DNA of 45,030 nucleotides, from the NCBI GenBank assembly GCA_000729835.1, contig JFHB01000235.1, positions 1-45,030 of the forward strand, written 5' to 3'. The DNA is from Atkinsonella hypoxylon. Lineage: Eukaryota; Ascomycota; Sordariomycetes; Hypocreales; Clavicipitaceae. The position numbers and the translations under genes are program-made. The notes below the pieces were generated by a model. That model saw only the letters and a list, made by a program, of their open reading frames with translations, had not been told where the DNA came from and made no database searches. Within the stretch, counting starts at the first letter, position 1, and every line of letters begins with the position of its first letter. Below are positions 10,509 to 23,578 of the stretch, piece by piece.

Positions 10509-11449
10509 GGTTATAAGCCCGGAAGACCTATCTTCAAGCTGTTAGCCCGCTGATATCTACTATCTATGTACTGTACTGTCCGCTGAAAGCTATACTAAGA
10601 CCTGCGCTAGCAGCTATCGCTGCTATTAGTAGCTTTTGAAGCTTCTAATACCTGCTGCATATATATTGCTAACCACTATACTGGTGTTTTTATTCTGCCC
10701 ACCCTATGCACCCTGCACTAGTCCTGTGCACCCTGTGCACACACACTTTTGAAGCTATTCCTAATAGCTAGTTCTATTGTTGCGCAACATCCTTATATAC
10801 ACACTTGTATACACCTTATTTGCACTGCGAATTATTTTATTAGGCACTGCTTAATCAATTATTTCTATCGAGAAATAAGCCTAGCGCTGCACTGCATCGC
10901 TTGTTGTTGTGTTATATTGTGCACCCTGCACCTATTAGTAGCTATACTACAATTTATAGTGCACGCTTAACAGCTCTTGTTGCGCCCTACGTTAGATATT
11001 CCTGTGTTTTTGGTTGCAGAATCATTTTGTGTAGTACTCCTACCTGTTGGGATTTTGAAGTAGGAATCAGCTGGATACCTATAATTTTGCCGTGCCTAGG
11101 TCTCCTTAAACCTAATTAGAGAAGATTCTCCAGAATTTTTTAGCTAAAAATAGCTGGGACTAGTGTATAGTGCCCTGCGCAACCGCTTGTTAATCTAGTA
11201 CACTATACAAATTGTATGCACGTATAGATCGCGCTATAACGCAGCCTTTAGAGCCCGTTATACCTGTTACGAAAGAAATTGGAGAAAAATCTTAGGATAA
11301 TTTCTGAAGATATAGGGCACTTCTAAGCCTATAATAGAGCAATCTATTGATATCTAGTAGAGGTTATTATCTGTTATTTACTACTATTTCCACTGTAATT
11401 AGGCTATAACTAGCTATAAAGAGCGTTATAAGCTACTTAAACCCTTAAA
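10509..11449 (+). other. Element B primer-binding site and leader
   Basis: GGTTATAAGCCCGG (10509-10522) is the half initiator-tRNA PBS. The ~930-bp leader has two short open frames (10749-10970 and 10901-11119), but these are not kept in copies A, C and F, so they are probably chance openings. Confidence 0.8.
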
Positions 11450-14400
11450 ATAGCACTAAAAGGTAAAGGCAAGAGCACAAGCCCTGAAAGGGGTAGTAGC
11501 TCTAGCACTCCAGTTACAGCTAATCCAGCTACAGCTACAGCTATAGGTTCTACGCCTGCTGCTAGCTTCCCTAGACCAGCTAGATCCCCCCCTTAGCTAG
11601 TAGAATTCTCCTCTAATGAAGAAGATAATACAGCTAAGAAGGCTCTAAATGAAGCTAGGCAAGCTTCTAATAGAGTGCTGCAAGTTCACTCTACGTAAGC
11701 TAATTTGCAAGAGCAAATAAACAGGCAGCAAGATACCCTAGATAGATTTATTAAGTATAGCTAAGCTAAACAAAGCCAAAATAAAAGTAATATAGCTGAT
11801 TTACTAAGTAAATTAGACACTATAATTACATCTATAGGTAATCTAAATTTAGGGTCTCCTAAGGAAGATCCTGCTACTAAAGGGACTTCTAAAGTCTCCT
11901 TTAAGGCCCCTAAACCTTCTAGCTCTTCTAATAGTACTCCCTTTCTGCCTGCTTTTAATAAAGGCACTATTAAAGAGCTAAATAAGAAGGTCTACTCTAT
12001 TCTAGAGCCTGCTAAGCTAAAAGGCCCTAAAAATTTTGATTAGTGGAAGTAAGCTCTTACTATTTAATTTAGGGCCCTAGGATTCCCTTAATTTATTAAT
12101 AATCCTAGTGCTGCTAGTACTCTTATAGATTCAGAACAGGCTATAATCCTTATAATTATTAGGGATAGTTGCTAACCTAGACCTTAAGCAGCTATTAGTT
12201 AGCATAAGTCCCCTGTAGATGCCTATAACGTTCTAGTTAGGCAATATTCATAGAGTGCTGAAATACAGTGTAGTACGCTATACGCTAGCTATTACAACTT
12301 ATTGTTTTCGAACTTTAAGGGATCTTTAGAGGCCTTTAATGCTGATTTTAATAATTTACTAGCTAGATTACAGCTCTATAGTGTAGCTATTAATCCTATT
12401 GATTAAGTAAATTATTATATTAATGCTTTAAAGAAGACCTTCCCTACATAGGCTGAAAGGCAGCGATATTCTATTAGAGCTGCTAGAGCCTAAGGTCTTT
12501 CTGTAAATATGCTTAATTTACAGTTCCTAATAGCTGATTTACTAGAAGAACAAAGAGATAAAAGCTCCTCTATATCTAAGGCTCTTAGTTATAAAGCTTC
12601 TAATTCTAATAGTTCTAATAGTAATAAAGCTAACTAAGGAAAGAATCCTCCTAATTAGAAGAAGAATTCTAACGATTCTAATTCTAACAATTCTAATGCC
12701 TCTAAAGATAGTAACAAAGCCTCTAAGAATAAGAAGAAGTAGAAAGGCCGAAAAAGTAGCAAAAAGAACAATAGGAATAAAGAGGGAGAAGCTGCTTTTG
12801 CTATAGGTTGTTATAACCTAGCTACTAGCAACCAGAATACTATAGAATCTAATGATTCTAGCAGTTCTAGTAGTAGTGATTCTAACGATTCAGATACTGA
12901 ATCTACTACTAGTGATACTAGTACTACTAGTAATAACACCCCTTCTTTTAACTATTCCAATGGAATAATTAAAAACTCCTTGTTATATAATACAGGCTCT
13001 ATGTGTTATATAGTTAACAATAAGGCATTTTTTAGGACTTTTAAGCCTATAAAAAAGGGTAAAACCGCGCCTATTGCTACTAGAGGAGGTCCTATCTACC
13101 CAAAAGGACAGGGAACTGCTGTATTTTAGGTATTAGTTAGCATAAATCCAGCTAAATATAGGCCTTTAGCTCTAAAGGATGCCCTGTATTGCCCAGGTTT
13201 AGATACTAACCTAATTAGTGGTCTAAAGCACTATTTAACAGGGGGCACTCTCTTACGAAATCAGCTATTTCTAGCTGATAGAAGCTGCTGTAGGCTTCTA
13301 GTTCCCAAAAAGCATAGTTTTTTCTTATAACTTAAGGGGCAAGAGACCCCTAGAGTCTATAGTAACCACGCTAATCTCTCTTATATGGGATTTACTAGTA
13401 ATAGGTATAACGGCAGTTATAATACTAGTTATCCTATAGAGGTGCAAATCCCTCAACAGCCCAGCTTTAATCCTAAGGAATATACCTAAATCGAGGAATT
13501 ATCTAATTTTAAAGAAGATAATACCAATAACAATGCTATAGAGCCATTAGCCCTAGTTCCTAAACGGGCTCCTAGTTAGATTTCTTCTAATAACAGGGAT
13601 TTAGAAGGTCTAAATCCTAAGTTGCTAGATATTGGAGGAAATGGCCGTCTAGATCCCTTAAACGAGGCCTGTAGTTCTCAAGAGATCTAGCATAATAGGG
13701 AGCAAAAGGAATCTAGCTTTAATAATAATTCTAGTAATTCTCCTACTTCTGCTTCTTCTTCTTATAAGAAGCTACTAGAATTAGCTGCTACTTAGCACGT
13801 TAGATTAGGACATATAGGACTCCCTTTATTAAAGAAGACTGCTTCTATTACTAAAGGAATCCCTAATTTTTCGAAAATTAAGGATAAGGATTTTAACTGC
13901 CTAGCTTACAATCAAGCTAAAGCTATAAGAAGACCTAGCAAGCATACTATTCCTAACCCCCCTAGATGCTTAGATATAATAGAGGGAGATACCGTTAAAA
14001 TAGAGCCTATACCTCACAATAAAAGGCCTCTAGTTCTTTTTCTAATTAATAGAAAATCGCGGTATAAGTAGTCTTTTAATCTAGCTAATAAAGAGGGTTC
14101 TACTCTCTATAGCTATATTAAAGGCTTCTTTAAGGAATTAAAAAACCAGTATAACTGCTACCCTAAACACCTTCATTTTGATAGTAGTACAGAAATTAAT
14201 ACTAGGTTGCAAGCTTAGCTAGCTTCTAAGGGTATTTACTTTAGTACCTCTTGCCCCTATATTCACAAACAGAATAGGCTAATAGAGAGAGCTATAAGGG
14301 TACTTCTAAACCGATTGTGTGCTACCCTACAGTGGTTACAATTACCTCTGTATCTTTAGTCTTACATCCTTCCTGCTATAGTGAATTTAGTAAATATTAC

Positions 14401-16816
14401 AGCTAATACTACTAAGCTACTAAGTTCTAAACAGCTATTTCTAGCTGATTTAGAGCCTTCTAAGACCTATAAGCCTAATTTTTCTAAAATTAGAGCTATA
14501 GGCTCCTATTGTGAAGTTCTAATTCCCTTAGAACAACAATCTAGGTTGCAGAAGCTAGCTAAAAGAACTATTCCTAGTAGACTTTTAGCTACGCTAGGTT
14601 CTAATGTATATCTAATATACATCCCCTCTAAATAAGCTGTTATTAAGACTAGCTTCGTTAAAGTTATAGAAGGAATAGGCCCTATTTCTTAGGGCATCCC
14701 TAAGGTTCCTATTGGTTCTATAGTGGATAATCCTTTAGAGGGAGAAATCAATGAATTAGTGGATAATTATACCCTTAAGTATCCTTATCCTAGTCATCTG
14801 GATGTGCTAAATTATCTACTAGAACCTATAGATTAAGCTCTTCTACTAAGCAACCCTATAGAAGCTGTAGAGGCCTCTAAAGCCCCTATATCTATAGAAG
14901 CTCCTACGGAAGCACCTATAGAAGCTATAGAAGCTGAAGCTGAACCTGTTGATGCTGATGCTATAGATCTAGATGGAGACATATTTTCCTTTATTAAGGA
15001 TTTATGCTTTAAGGCTAGGACTAAAGCAGCTATTTCTAATAGCAAGGATGAAGTTCCTAATACGTGGAAGTAAGCCCTAAAAAGCTCTGCTAAGCAGCAT
15101 TAGATAGAAGCTACCTATAGCGAATTTAGACAGCTTTTAGCTGCTGGAACCTTTAAATTTATAGGGAAAGACTAAGTACCTAAGGGCCGAAGAGTTCTAA
15201 AGAATAGGCTTGTTTATAGGCTTAAAAAGGATAAAGAAAATAATTCTATAAAATATAAGGCCCGCCTTGTTGCTAAGGGATTTATGCAAATAGAAGGTTA
15301 AGACTACCTAGAGACCTTTGCTGTAACTAGTATTCCTCCTAGCTGGTGTATATTATTAGCTCTTGCAGCTTTTAATGACTAGGAAGTTGAGCAAATCGAC
15401 TTTATAGGGGCGTTTTTAAATAGCAAGCTAAAGGAAGCTATTTACATAGAAATCCTAGATAGATTCGTTGAATTTGCAGAGCAAGCATCGCTATTAGTAG
15501 CTAAGCTACTAAAAAGCTGTAATTACAAGCCTTCTAAAAGACAAGTAATTAAGCTAGAAAAATCTCTCTATAGTCTAAAGCAAAGTCCTAGAGAATAGCA
15601 GCAAATTCTTTTGGAATTACTTTAAAAGCATAGATTTAAACCCCTTATATCGGACCTAGCCGTTTTCTTCAACCTAGCTACATCTACGTATATTGCAACT
15701 TACGTAGATAACTGTCTTCTTATTAGGCCTAATTTAAGCTACATTAATAAGCTAAAGAAGCTACTACATAAAGCTTATCCAATAGAAGATAGAGGACCAG
15801 CAGAATTCTTCCTAGGCGTTTAAATCACCTGTAATAGGTCTAAAAGGTCTATTAAAATCCATTAATCCTAATACATCCTCGAAGCCCTAGAAAGATTCAA
15901 TATGCTAGATGCTAAGCCGGCTTCTATCCCTATACAGCTGGGAATCCTAAAACAACTAGTTACAAAACCCCTCTCTAAATCCGATTATAAGCTTTATTAG
16001 AGCATAATAGGCACTATAATGTACCTAATGTTGCTAACTAGGGCTGATATTGCTTTTTCCGTTCAGTGGCTATCAACCTTCCTAGCTAAGCCCTATATAG
16101 AGCATCTAAACGCCTCTAAGCACCTCTTACGGTACTTAGGTGGTACTAGAAGCTTTGCTATCGTTTATAAGCGATCTAGTCCACACCCTTTAGCAGGGTC
16201 TTCTTCTAAGTCTTCTAAAGCTTCTAATAGCTCTATTAGTTGTAAAGAAGTCTTAAAGACCCTCCTTAGTTATTGCGATAGCGATTTTGCTGGTGATAAA
16301 GTCTCTTCTAAATCAACCTATGCTTATCTATATAAGCTAGCTGGTGGACCTATTAGCTGGAAATCGAAGAAAGCTAGTACTATTGCTCTTTCCACCTTAG
16401 AAGCAGAATCTAATGCATTATCTAAAGCTATTAGGGAATTAGAGTGGCTCTACGGCCTTTTTAAGGAGATAAAGCTACCTTTAACCCCTCCTATTCCTAT
16501 TAGGTGTAATAATTAAGGCGCTATAGTTACTGCTTACAACCCTATATTGTATAGCAGGACTAAGCACACCCTTCTGAAATTTAATTACATTAGGGAAAAG
16601 ATTTATAAAGGTATAGCTAAGGTTAGTTATATTGATACAAATCAGATGCCAGCAGATGGCCTAACTAAGCCTCTTGCTATTCAAAAGCATCAACAATTCA
16701 TTAAGTTACTAGAGCTTTCTAGCTAGCTTATAAAAGCACAAAAACACTTAAAAAGTCGAAAAGCAACGAAAAACAGTTCAAAATCGAAAACAACAAAAAC
16801 AATCAACAACAACTAG
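11450..16816 (+). pseudogene. Element B gag-pol (1789 codons, one frame, nonsense-riddled)
   Basis: From ATA at 11450 (expected ATG) to a TAG at 16814 the frame is exactly 1789 codons. Sites visible in this single frame: Gag core (about codons 180-370); basic K/N tail with no zinc knuckle (about 390-440); protease N514-T-G-S (Asp to Asn); pre-integrase H783-V-R-L-G-H788 and C-L-A; integrase D847, D911, E946 (DD35E spacing kept); reverse transcriptase Y1418-V-D-N (second Asp of YVDD lost); RNase H YCDSDFAGD from codon 1608. Two long open stretches survive, in the integrase/RT linker (14381-14635) and the RT/RNase H end (16019-16516). Glutamine and tryptophan codons are widely TAA/TAG. It is a single fused Gag-Pol frame as in Copia and Ty5, made inactive by point mutation alone. 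Confidence 0.93.
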
Positions 16817-16837
16817 TTATATTCAACTATAACTATC

Positions 16838-16900
16838 TGGAATTACTGGAATTACTGGAATTATTGGTTATGTTATTGGTTATGTTATTGGTTATGTTAT
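16838..16900 (+). repeat. Minisatellite in the 3' untranslated part of element B
   Basis: Three 9-bp units (TGGAATTAC/T) are followed by three 12-bp units (TGGTTATGTTAT). Element A has the same place with fewer, altered units (20032-20070), so copy number varies within the family. Confidence 0.85.
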
Positions 16901-16988
16901 TAGTACTGTATTTCGTTGGTTGATTCTTACTTAGATATCCTTTAAAGGAGCTAAGTTGCTTGTAAGATTGGTTACTTCTTACATTTCT

Positions 16989-16996
16989 AGAGGGAG
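16989..16996 (+). other. Polypurine tract of element B
   Basis: AGAGGGAG directly abuts the 3' LTR, the expected plus-strand priming site. Confidence 0.85.
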
Positions 16997-17689
16997 TGTT
17001 AAAAATAAGCTACCCTATATAGCCTATTTTTATGCCTACTAGTTGCTCTATCACGTGACCCTCTTTTGGTTGTGTTACGTTGATTTTTGGTAGAGATATC
17101 GCTGTTACTAGATGTAAACATCTGGATTTAACTAAGGCAAAGTTGCCTAACCTATAGTCGGCTTTAACAGCGTTTTTCTCTATAACTAGCAGTAGTAGAA
17201 ATTCAAGAAGTATACTAATCGAAAGCTAAGAATCTAGGCTTTCTAATGGTATAATTGTTAGGTAGAGTTGCTTATAAGGGTTTTTCCTATTAGTAGAAAT
17301 TGTTAAATTGTGCACGTAGGTTTCTCGTTTATATAGCTGTAAGTTGATTTTTTTGTTTTTATATAGTAAATCTTTTTGCGGAAATTATAAAGTAGCCTAC
17401 AAGCCCCTTCTAGCAACTACAGCCCGCCAATATAGTTAGAGGGTCTATAAGGGACTAGAATAGATTCGAGATCCTACTCTTACTTGTTCGTTACAGCGCT
17501 CTTAATATAAAGATACTACTATTACAGTTATCTATTGCCTTCTACGTGACTAGTAAAACACACTATAGCTTAATTTAGGCCGTTGCAGCTTCTACTGCGT
17601 AATAAATTGCTAGGCAATTACAGGTGCTAATCTAGAGGCTTCACTACCCTCTTAGATATCTAGTCCTGTAATCCCTATTAATTTCAATA
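16997..17689 (+). repeat. 3' LTR of element B
   Basis: 693 bp, TGTTAAAAAT to TTTCAATA, followed by the AAAAG duplication (17690-17694) and then element A sequence. It keeps several G and C bases that are A or T in the 5' LTR, and the reverse, so the two LTRs were mutated independently. Confidence 0.95.
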
Positions 17690-20007
17690 AAAAGCTATAA
17701 GCTCCTATTGCGAAGTTCTAATCCTATTAGAACAGAGATCTAGGTTGTAGAAGCTAGCTAAAAGAACTATTCCTAGTAGACTTTTAGCTATACTAGGTTC
17801 TAATGTATATCTAATATATATCCCCTCTAAATGAGCTGTTATTAAGACTAGCTTCGTTAAAATTATAGAAGGAATAGGTTCTATTTCTTAGGGCATCCCT
17901 AAGGTTCCTATTAGTTCTATAGTGAATAATCCTTTAGAGGGAGAAATCAATAAATTAGTAGATAATTATACTCCTAAGTATCCTTATTCTAGTCATCTAG
18001 ATGTACTGAATCATCCACTAGAACCTGTAGATTAAGCTCTTCTACTAAGCAACCCTATAGAAGCTGTAGAGGCCCCTAAAGCCCCTATATCTATAGAAGC
18101 CCCTTAGGCTAATATAGAACCTATAGAAGCTAAAGCTGAATCTATTGATGCTAATGCTATAGATTTAGATAGAGACATATTTTCCTTAATTAAGGATCTA
18201 TGCTTTAAGGCAAGGACTAAAACAGCTATTACTTCTAATAGTAATAAGGATGAACTTCCTAATACGTAGAAGCAAGCCCTAAAAAGCTCTACTAAGCAGC
18301 ATTAGATAGAAGCTACCTATAGCGAATTTAAGCAGCTATTAGCTGCTAAAACCTTTAAATTTATAGGGAAAGACTAAGTACCTAAGGGCTAAAGAGTTCT
18401 AAAGAATAGGCTTATTTACAGGCTAAAAAAGGATAAAGAAAATAATCCTATAAAATATAAGGCCTGCCTTATTGCTAAGGGATTTATATAAATAGAAGGT
18501 TAAGATTACCTAGAGACCTTTGCTGCAACTAGTATTCCTTCTAGCTAGTGTATATTATTAGCTCTTGCAGCTTTTAATAACTAGGAAGTCGAGCAAATCG
18601 ATTTTATAGGAGCGTTTTTAAATAGCAAGCTAAAAGAAGCTATTTATATAGAAATCCTAGATGGATTCGTTGAATTTGCAGAGCAAGCATCGCCATTAGT
18701 AGCTAAGCTACTAAAAAGCTGTAATTATAGGCCTTCTAAAGACTAAGTAATTAAGCTAGAAAAATCCCTCTATGGTCTAAAGCAAAGTCCTAGAGAATAG
18801 CAGCAAATTCTAATAGAATTACTTCAAAAGCATGGATTTAAACCTCTTATATTAGACCTAGCAGTCTTTTATAACCTAGCTACATCTACGTATATTGCTA
18901 CTTATGTAGATAACTGTCTTCTAATTGGTCTAAATCTAGGCTATATTAACAAGCTAAAGAAGCTATTATATAAAGCTTATCTAATAGAAGATAGGGGACT
19001 AGCAGAATTTTTTCTAGGCGTTTAAATCACCCGTAATAGGTCTAAAAGGTCTATTAAAATCCATTAATCTTAATACATCCTTGAAGCCCTAGAAAGATTT
19101 AATATGCTAGATGCTAAGCTAGCTTCTATCCCTATACAACCGGGAATCCTAAAGCAACTAGTTACAAAACCTCTCTTAAAATCCAATTATAAGCTTTATT
19201 AGAGCATAATAGGCACTATAATGTACCTTATGTTGCTAACTAGGGCTGATATTGCTTTTTCTGTTTAGTGGCTATCAACCTTCCTAGCTAAGCCCTATAT
19301 AGAGCACCTGAACGCCTCTAAGCACCTCCTAAGGTACTTAAGTGGTACTAGAAGCTTTGCTATTATTTATAAGCGTTCTAGTTTACACCCTATAGAGTCT
19401 TCTTCTAAAGCTTCTAATAGTTCTATTAGTTGTAAAGAAGTACTTAAGACCCTCCTTAGTTATTGCAATAGCGATTTTGCTGGTAATAAAACCTCTTCTA
19501 AATCAACCTATGCTTATCTATATAAGCTAGCTAGTAGACCTATTAGCTGGAAATCGAAAAAAGCTAGTACTATTGCCCTTTCTACCTTAGAAGTAGAATC
19601 TAATGCATTATTAGAAGCTATTAGGGAATTAGAGTAGCTCTACGGCCTTTTTAAGGAGATAAAGCTGCCTTTAACCTCTCCTATTCCTATTAGGTGTAAT
19701 AATTAAGGCGCTATAGTTACTGCTTACAACCTAACGTTGTATAGTAGAACTAAGTACACCCTTTTGAAGTTTAACTATATTAGGGAAAAGATTCGTAAAG
19801 GTATAGCTAAGGTTAGTTATATTAATACAAATTAGATGCTAGCAGATAGCCTAACTAAGCCTCTTGCTATTTAAAAGCATCAACAATTCATTAAGTTACT
19901 AGAGCTTTCTAGTTAGCTTATAAAAGCAACAAAAACACTTAAAAAATCGAAAAGCAACGAAAAACATTTAAAAATCGAAAACAACAAAAACAATTAACAA
20001 TAACTAG
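17690..20007 (+). pseudogene. Element A gag-pol remnant, 3' part (integrase end, RT, RNase H)
   Basis: This continues the frame broken at 9815. It contains the integrase/RT linker with E/A/P-rich sequence, the RT with IDFIGAFLN and YVDN at about 18905 (second Asp lost), and RNase H with YCNSDFAG near 19459 (first Asp lost) and the TLEVES motif. A basic lysine-rich tail follows, where one extra base relative to B (GCAACAAAAA against GCACAAAAA) shifts the frame near 19926. More stops are present than in B. Confidence 0.85.
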
Positions 20008-20076
20008 TTATATTCAACTATAACTACCCTGGAATTGCTGGAATTGGTTATGTTATTTGGTCCTGTTATTAGTACT
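20008..20076 (+). other. Element A 3' untranslated part, cut by element C
   Basis: It holds a shortened version of element B's minisatellite and ends at GTTATTAGTACT. In B this point is followed by ~88 more bases and a polypurine tract; here element C's LTR begins instead. Confidence 0.75.
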
Positions 20077-20784
20077 TGTTAAAAATAAGCTACCCTGTAT
20101 AGCCTATTTTTATGCTTGCTAGTTGCCTATTAGTTGCTCTATTACGTGACCCTAACTAGGTCTTGTTACGTTGATTTTTGGCAGAGATATCGTTGTTACT
20201 AGATGTAAACATCTAGATTTAACTAAGGCAAAGTTGCCTAACCTATAGTTAACTTTAACTGCGATTTTCTCTACAACTAGCAATAGTAGAAATTCAAGAA
20301 GTATACTATTCGAAAGCTAAGAATTAGGGCTATCTAATGGTATAATTATTAGATAGAGTTGCTTATAAGGGTTGCTTGTTATTAGTAGAATTTGTTAAAT
20401 TGTGCACGTAGGCATCTTGTTTGTATAGCCGTAAGTTGATTTTTTTGTTTTTATATAGTAAATCTTTTTGCGGAAATTATAAAGTAGCCTATAAGCCCCT
20501 TCTAGCGACTACAGCCTGCTGATATAGTTAGAGGGTCTATAAGGGACTAGAAAGATTTAAGATTCTACCCTTACTAACTTGTTCGTTACAGCGCTCTTAA
20601 TATAAGATACCACTATTATTATAGTTATCTACTGCCTCTACGTAATCTATACTATACACTACAGCTTAATTTAGGCCGCTGCTGCTTCTACTACGTAATA
20701 ATTGCTAGGAGCAATTACAGGTGCTAAATATAAGAGACCACTACCCTCTTCTATCTAGTCCTGTAATCCCTATTATTTTCAATA
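20077..20784 (+). repeat. 5' LTR of element C
   Basis: 708 bp, TGTTAAAAAT to TTTTCAATA, followed directly by the PBS GGTTATAAGCCCGG. Upstream flank is GTACT; the matching duplication would be outside the window. Confidence 0.9.
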
Positions 20785-21707
20785 GGTTATAAGCCCGGAA
20801 GACCTATCTGCAAGCTGTTAGCCCGCTGAAAATCTACTATTGTGTACTGTATTACCCACTAGAAGCTATATTGAGACCTGCGCTAGCAGCTATTGCTGCT
20901 ATTAGTAGCTTGCTGGAAGCTATTAATACCTGCTGCACACACATTGCTAGCCACTATACTAGTGTTTTTATTCTGCCCACCCTGTGCCTTCTGCACTCTA
21001 TGCACCCTATATATACACACTTTTGAAGCTATTCTTAATAGCTAGGTTCTATTGTTGCGCAACATTAAAATATATACATCTGCACACATTATATTTGCAC
21101 TGTAAATTGTTTTATTAGGCACTGCCTAATTAATTATTTCTATTAAGAAATAAGCTTAGCGCTGCACTGTATCGCTTGTTGTTGTTATATTGTGCACCCT
21201 GTACACCTCTATTAGTGGCTATACTACAATTTGTAGTGCACGCCTAACAGCTCTTGTTGCGGATATTCCTGTGTTTTCGGTTGTAGTATCAATTTGTGTA
21301 GTAATCCTACTAGTTAGGATTTTAAAGTGGGAATTAGCTAGATATCCCTAAATTAGCTATACCTAGGTCTCCACTGATTTATTAGAACCTAATTAGAGAA
21401 GAATCTCCTGAATTTTTTAGCTAAAAATAGCTAGAACCTGTGTTTTATGCCCCTTACAACCGCTTGTTAATCTAGTCTGCTATACAAATTGTATATATAT
21501 ATAGATTGCAATATAACGCAGCCTTAGAGCCTATTATACCTATTACGAAAGAAATTAGAGAAAAATCTTAGTATAATTTTTGAAAATATAGGGCACTTCT
21601 AGCCTATATTTAGTAAGAATTATTACTGTTATTTACTACTATTTCCACTGTAATTTAGGCTATAATTAGCTATAAAGAGCGTTAAATTAGCTATTAAAGT
21701 CCTTAAA
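20785..21707 (+). other. Element C primer-binding site and leader
   Basis: The half initiator-tRNA PBS occupies 20785-20798. The leader is homologous to that of A, B and F and has no open frame. Confidence 0.8.
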
Positions 21708-23578
21708 ATAGCACTAAAAGAAATAGGTAAGGGAAAGAGCATAAGCCCTAAACGGGGTAGTGGTTCTAGTACACTAGCTAATCTAGCTGCTGCTACTAGC
21801 TTTCTTAGTCCAGTAAGGTCCCCCCCTTAGCTAGTAGATTTCTCTTTTAATAAAGAAGATTATATAGCTAAGAAGGCTCTAAAGGAAGCTAGATTAGCTT
21901 CTAAAAGAGTAGTGTAAGTCTATAATGTACAAGCTAATCTAAAAGCTTAAATGGATAAGCAACAAGAGACCCTAAATAGATTTATTAGGTATAGTAAAGC
22001 AAAATAAAGCTAAAATAAAGGTAATATAGCTAATTTACTAAGTAAATTAGATACTATAATTACATCTATAGGTAATCTCTCTATAGGGTCTCCCTCTAAG
22101 GTAGTAGATCCTATTACTTCTAAAAGAGCTTCTAAAGTCTCTTTTAAAGCCCCTAAACCTTCTAGTTCTAATAGTGCTACTTTTCTGCCTGCTTTTAATA
22201 AAGGCACTATAAAAGAGCTAAATAAGAAGGTCCACTCTATTCTAGAGGCTGCTAAGCTAAAAGGCCCTAAAAATTTTGAACAGTAGAAGTAAGCTTTAAC
22301 TATTTAATTTAGGGCACTAGGATTCCCTTAATTTATTAATAATTCTAGTATAGTTAGTACTTTAGTAGATTTAGAACAAGCTATTATCCTTATAATTATA
22401 AGAGATAGTTGCTAATCTAGACCTTAAGCTGCTATAAGCTAGTATAAGTCCCCTATAGATACCTATAACGTTCTAGTTAGGCAATATTCGCAGAGTGCTG
22501 AAATACAATGTAGTACGCTATATGCTAGTTATTACAACTTATCGTTTTCGAACTATAAGGGATCTTTAGAGGCCTTTAATGCTGAATTTAATAATTTACT
22601 AGCTAGATTACAGCTCTATAGTGTAGCTATTGATTCTATTAACTAGGTAAATTATTATATTAATGCTTTAAAGAAGACCTTCTCTAGCTAAGCTAAAAGG
22701 CAGCAATATTCTATTAGAGCTGCTAGAGCACAAGGTTTATCTGTAAAAATGCTAAATTTACAGTTCCTTATAGCTAACTTATTAGAAGAATAAAGAGATA
22801 AAAGCTCCTCTATATCTAAGGCTCTTAGTTATAAAGCTTCTAATTCTAATAGTTCTAATAATAATAAAGCTAACTAAGGAAAGAATCCTCTTAATTAGAA
22901 GAAGAATTCCGATTCTAAATCTAAAGATTCTAATGCCTCTAAAGAAAAAGATATAGATAAAGCCTCTAAGAATAAGAAGAAGTGGAAGGGCCGAAGAAGA
23001 AGTAATAAAAACTCTAGGAATAAGGATAAAGAAGCTGCTTTTGCTATAGGTTGCTATAACCTATCTACTAGCAACTAGGATACTATAGATTCTAATAGTG
23101 AATCTAGCAGTTCTAGTAGTAATAATTCTTACGATTTAGATACAGAATCCACTACTAGTGATACTAGTACTACTAGTAATAATACCCCTTCTTTTAACTA
23201 TTCTAATGGAATAATTAAAAACTCCTTACTATACAATACAGGTTCTACCTGTTATATAGTTAACAATAAAGTATTTTTTAGGACTTTTAAGCCTATAAAA
23301 AAGGGTAAAACCGCGCCTATTGCTACTAGAGGAGGTTCTATTTATCCTAAAGGACAGGGAACTGCTGTATTCTAGGTACTAGTTAGTATAAATCCAGCTA
23401 AATATAGGCCTTTAGCTCTAAAGGATGCTCTATATTGCCTAGGTTTAGATACTAACCTAATTAGTAGTCTAAAGCACTATTTAACAGGGGGCACTCTCCT
23501 TAGAAATCAGCTCTTTCTAGCTAATAGAAGCTGCTGTAGGCTTCTAAATCCTAAAAAGCATGGTTTCTTCTTACAGCT
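21708..23578 (+). pseudogene. Element C gag-protease remnant
   Basis: It starts at ATA (21708, expected ATG). The Gag region is homologous to A and B, with the same lysine-rich tail and no CCHC knuckle. The protease active site reads N-T-G-S near 23236. The frame ends at the insertion of D, inside the segment between protease and integrase. Stops are frequent. Confidence 0.83.

Larger units (their letters stand above)
9816..17689 (+). mobile_element. Element B: structurally complete Copia retrotransposon (7874 bp)
   Basis: Two LTRs of exactly 693 bp, a perfect 5-bp TSD, PBS, one long gag-pol frame and a polypurine tract are all present. It is the least mutated full copy in the window and belongs to a subfamily distinct from A, C, F and X, as its LTR reads CCTCTTTTGGTTGTG where the others read CCTTATTAGG or CCTAACTAGG plus TCTTG. 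It is inserted in the integrase/RT linker of element A. Confidence 0.95.
5153..20076 (+). mobile_element. Element A: Copia retrotransposon (family 1), split by element B and cut by element C
   Basis: A 5' LTR (5153-5851), PBS, leader and gag-pol remnant run to 9815. Element B (9816-17689) is inserted there with a perfect AAAAG duplication, and A resumes at 17695. Its pol continues into RNase H and the basic tail. At 20076, in the 3' untranslated part and before the polypurine tract present in B, element C begins. A's own 3' LTR is not in the window. Every domain carries RIP-type stop codons. Confidence 0.88.

Noticed and set aside
16019..16516. 165-codon frame as an independent gene
   Set aside because: It is an in-frame surviving piece of element B's pol (end of RT and RNase H), not a separate gene.
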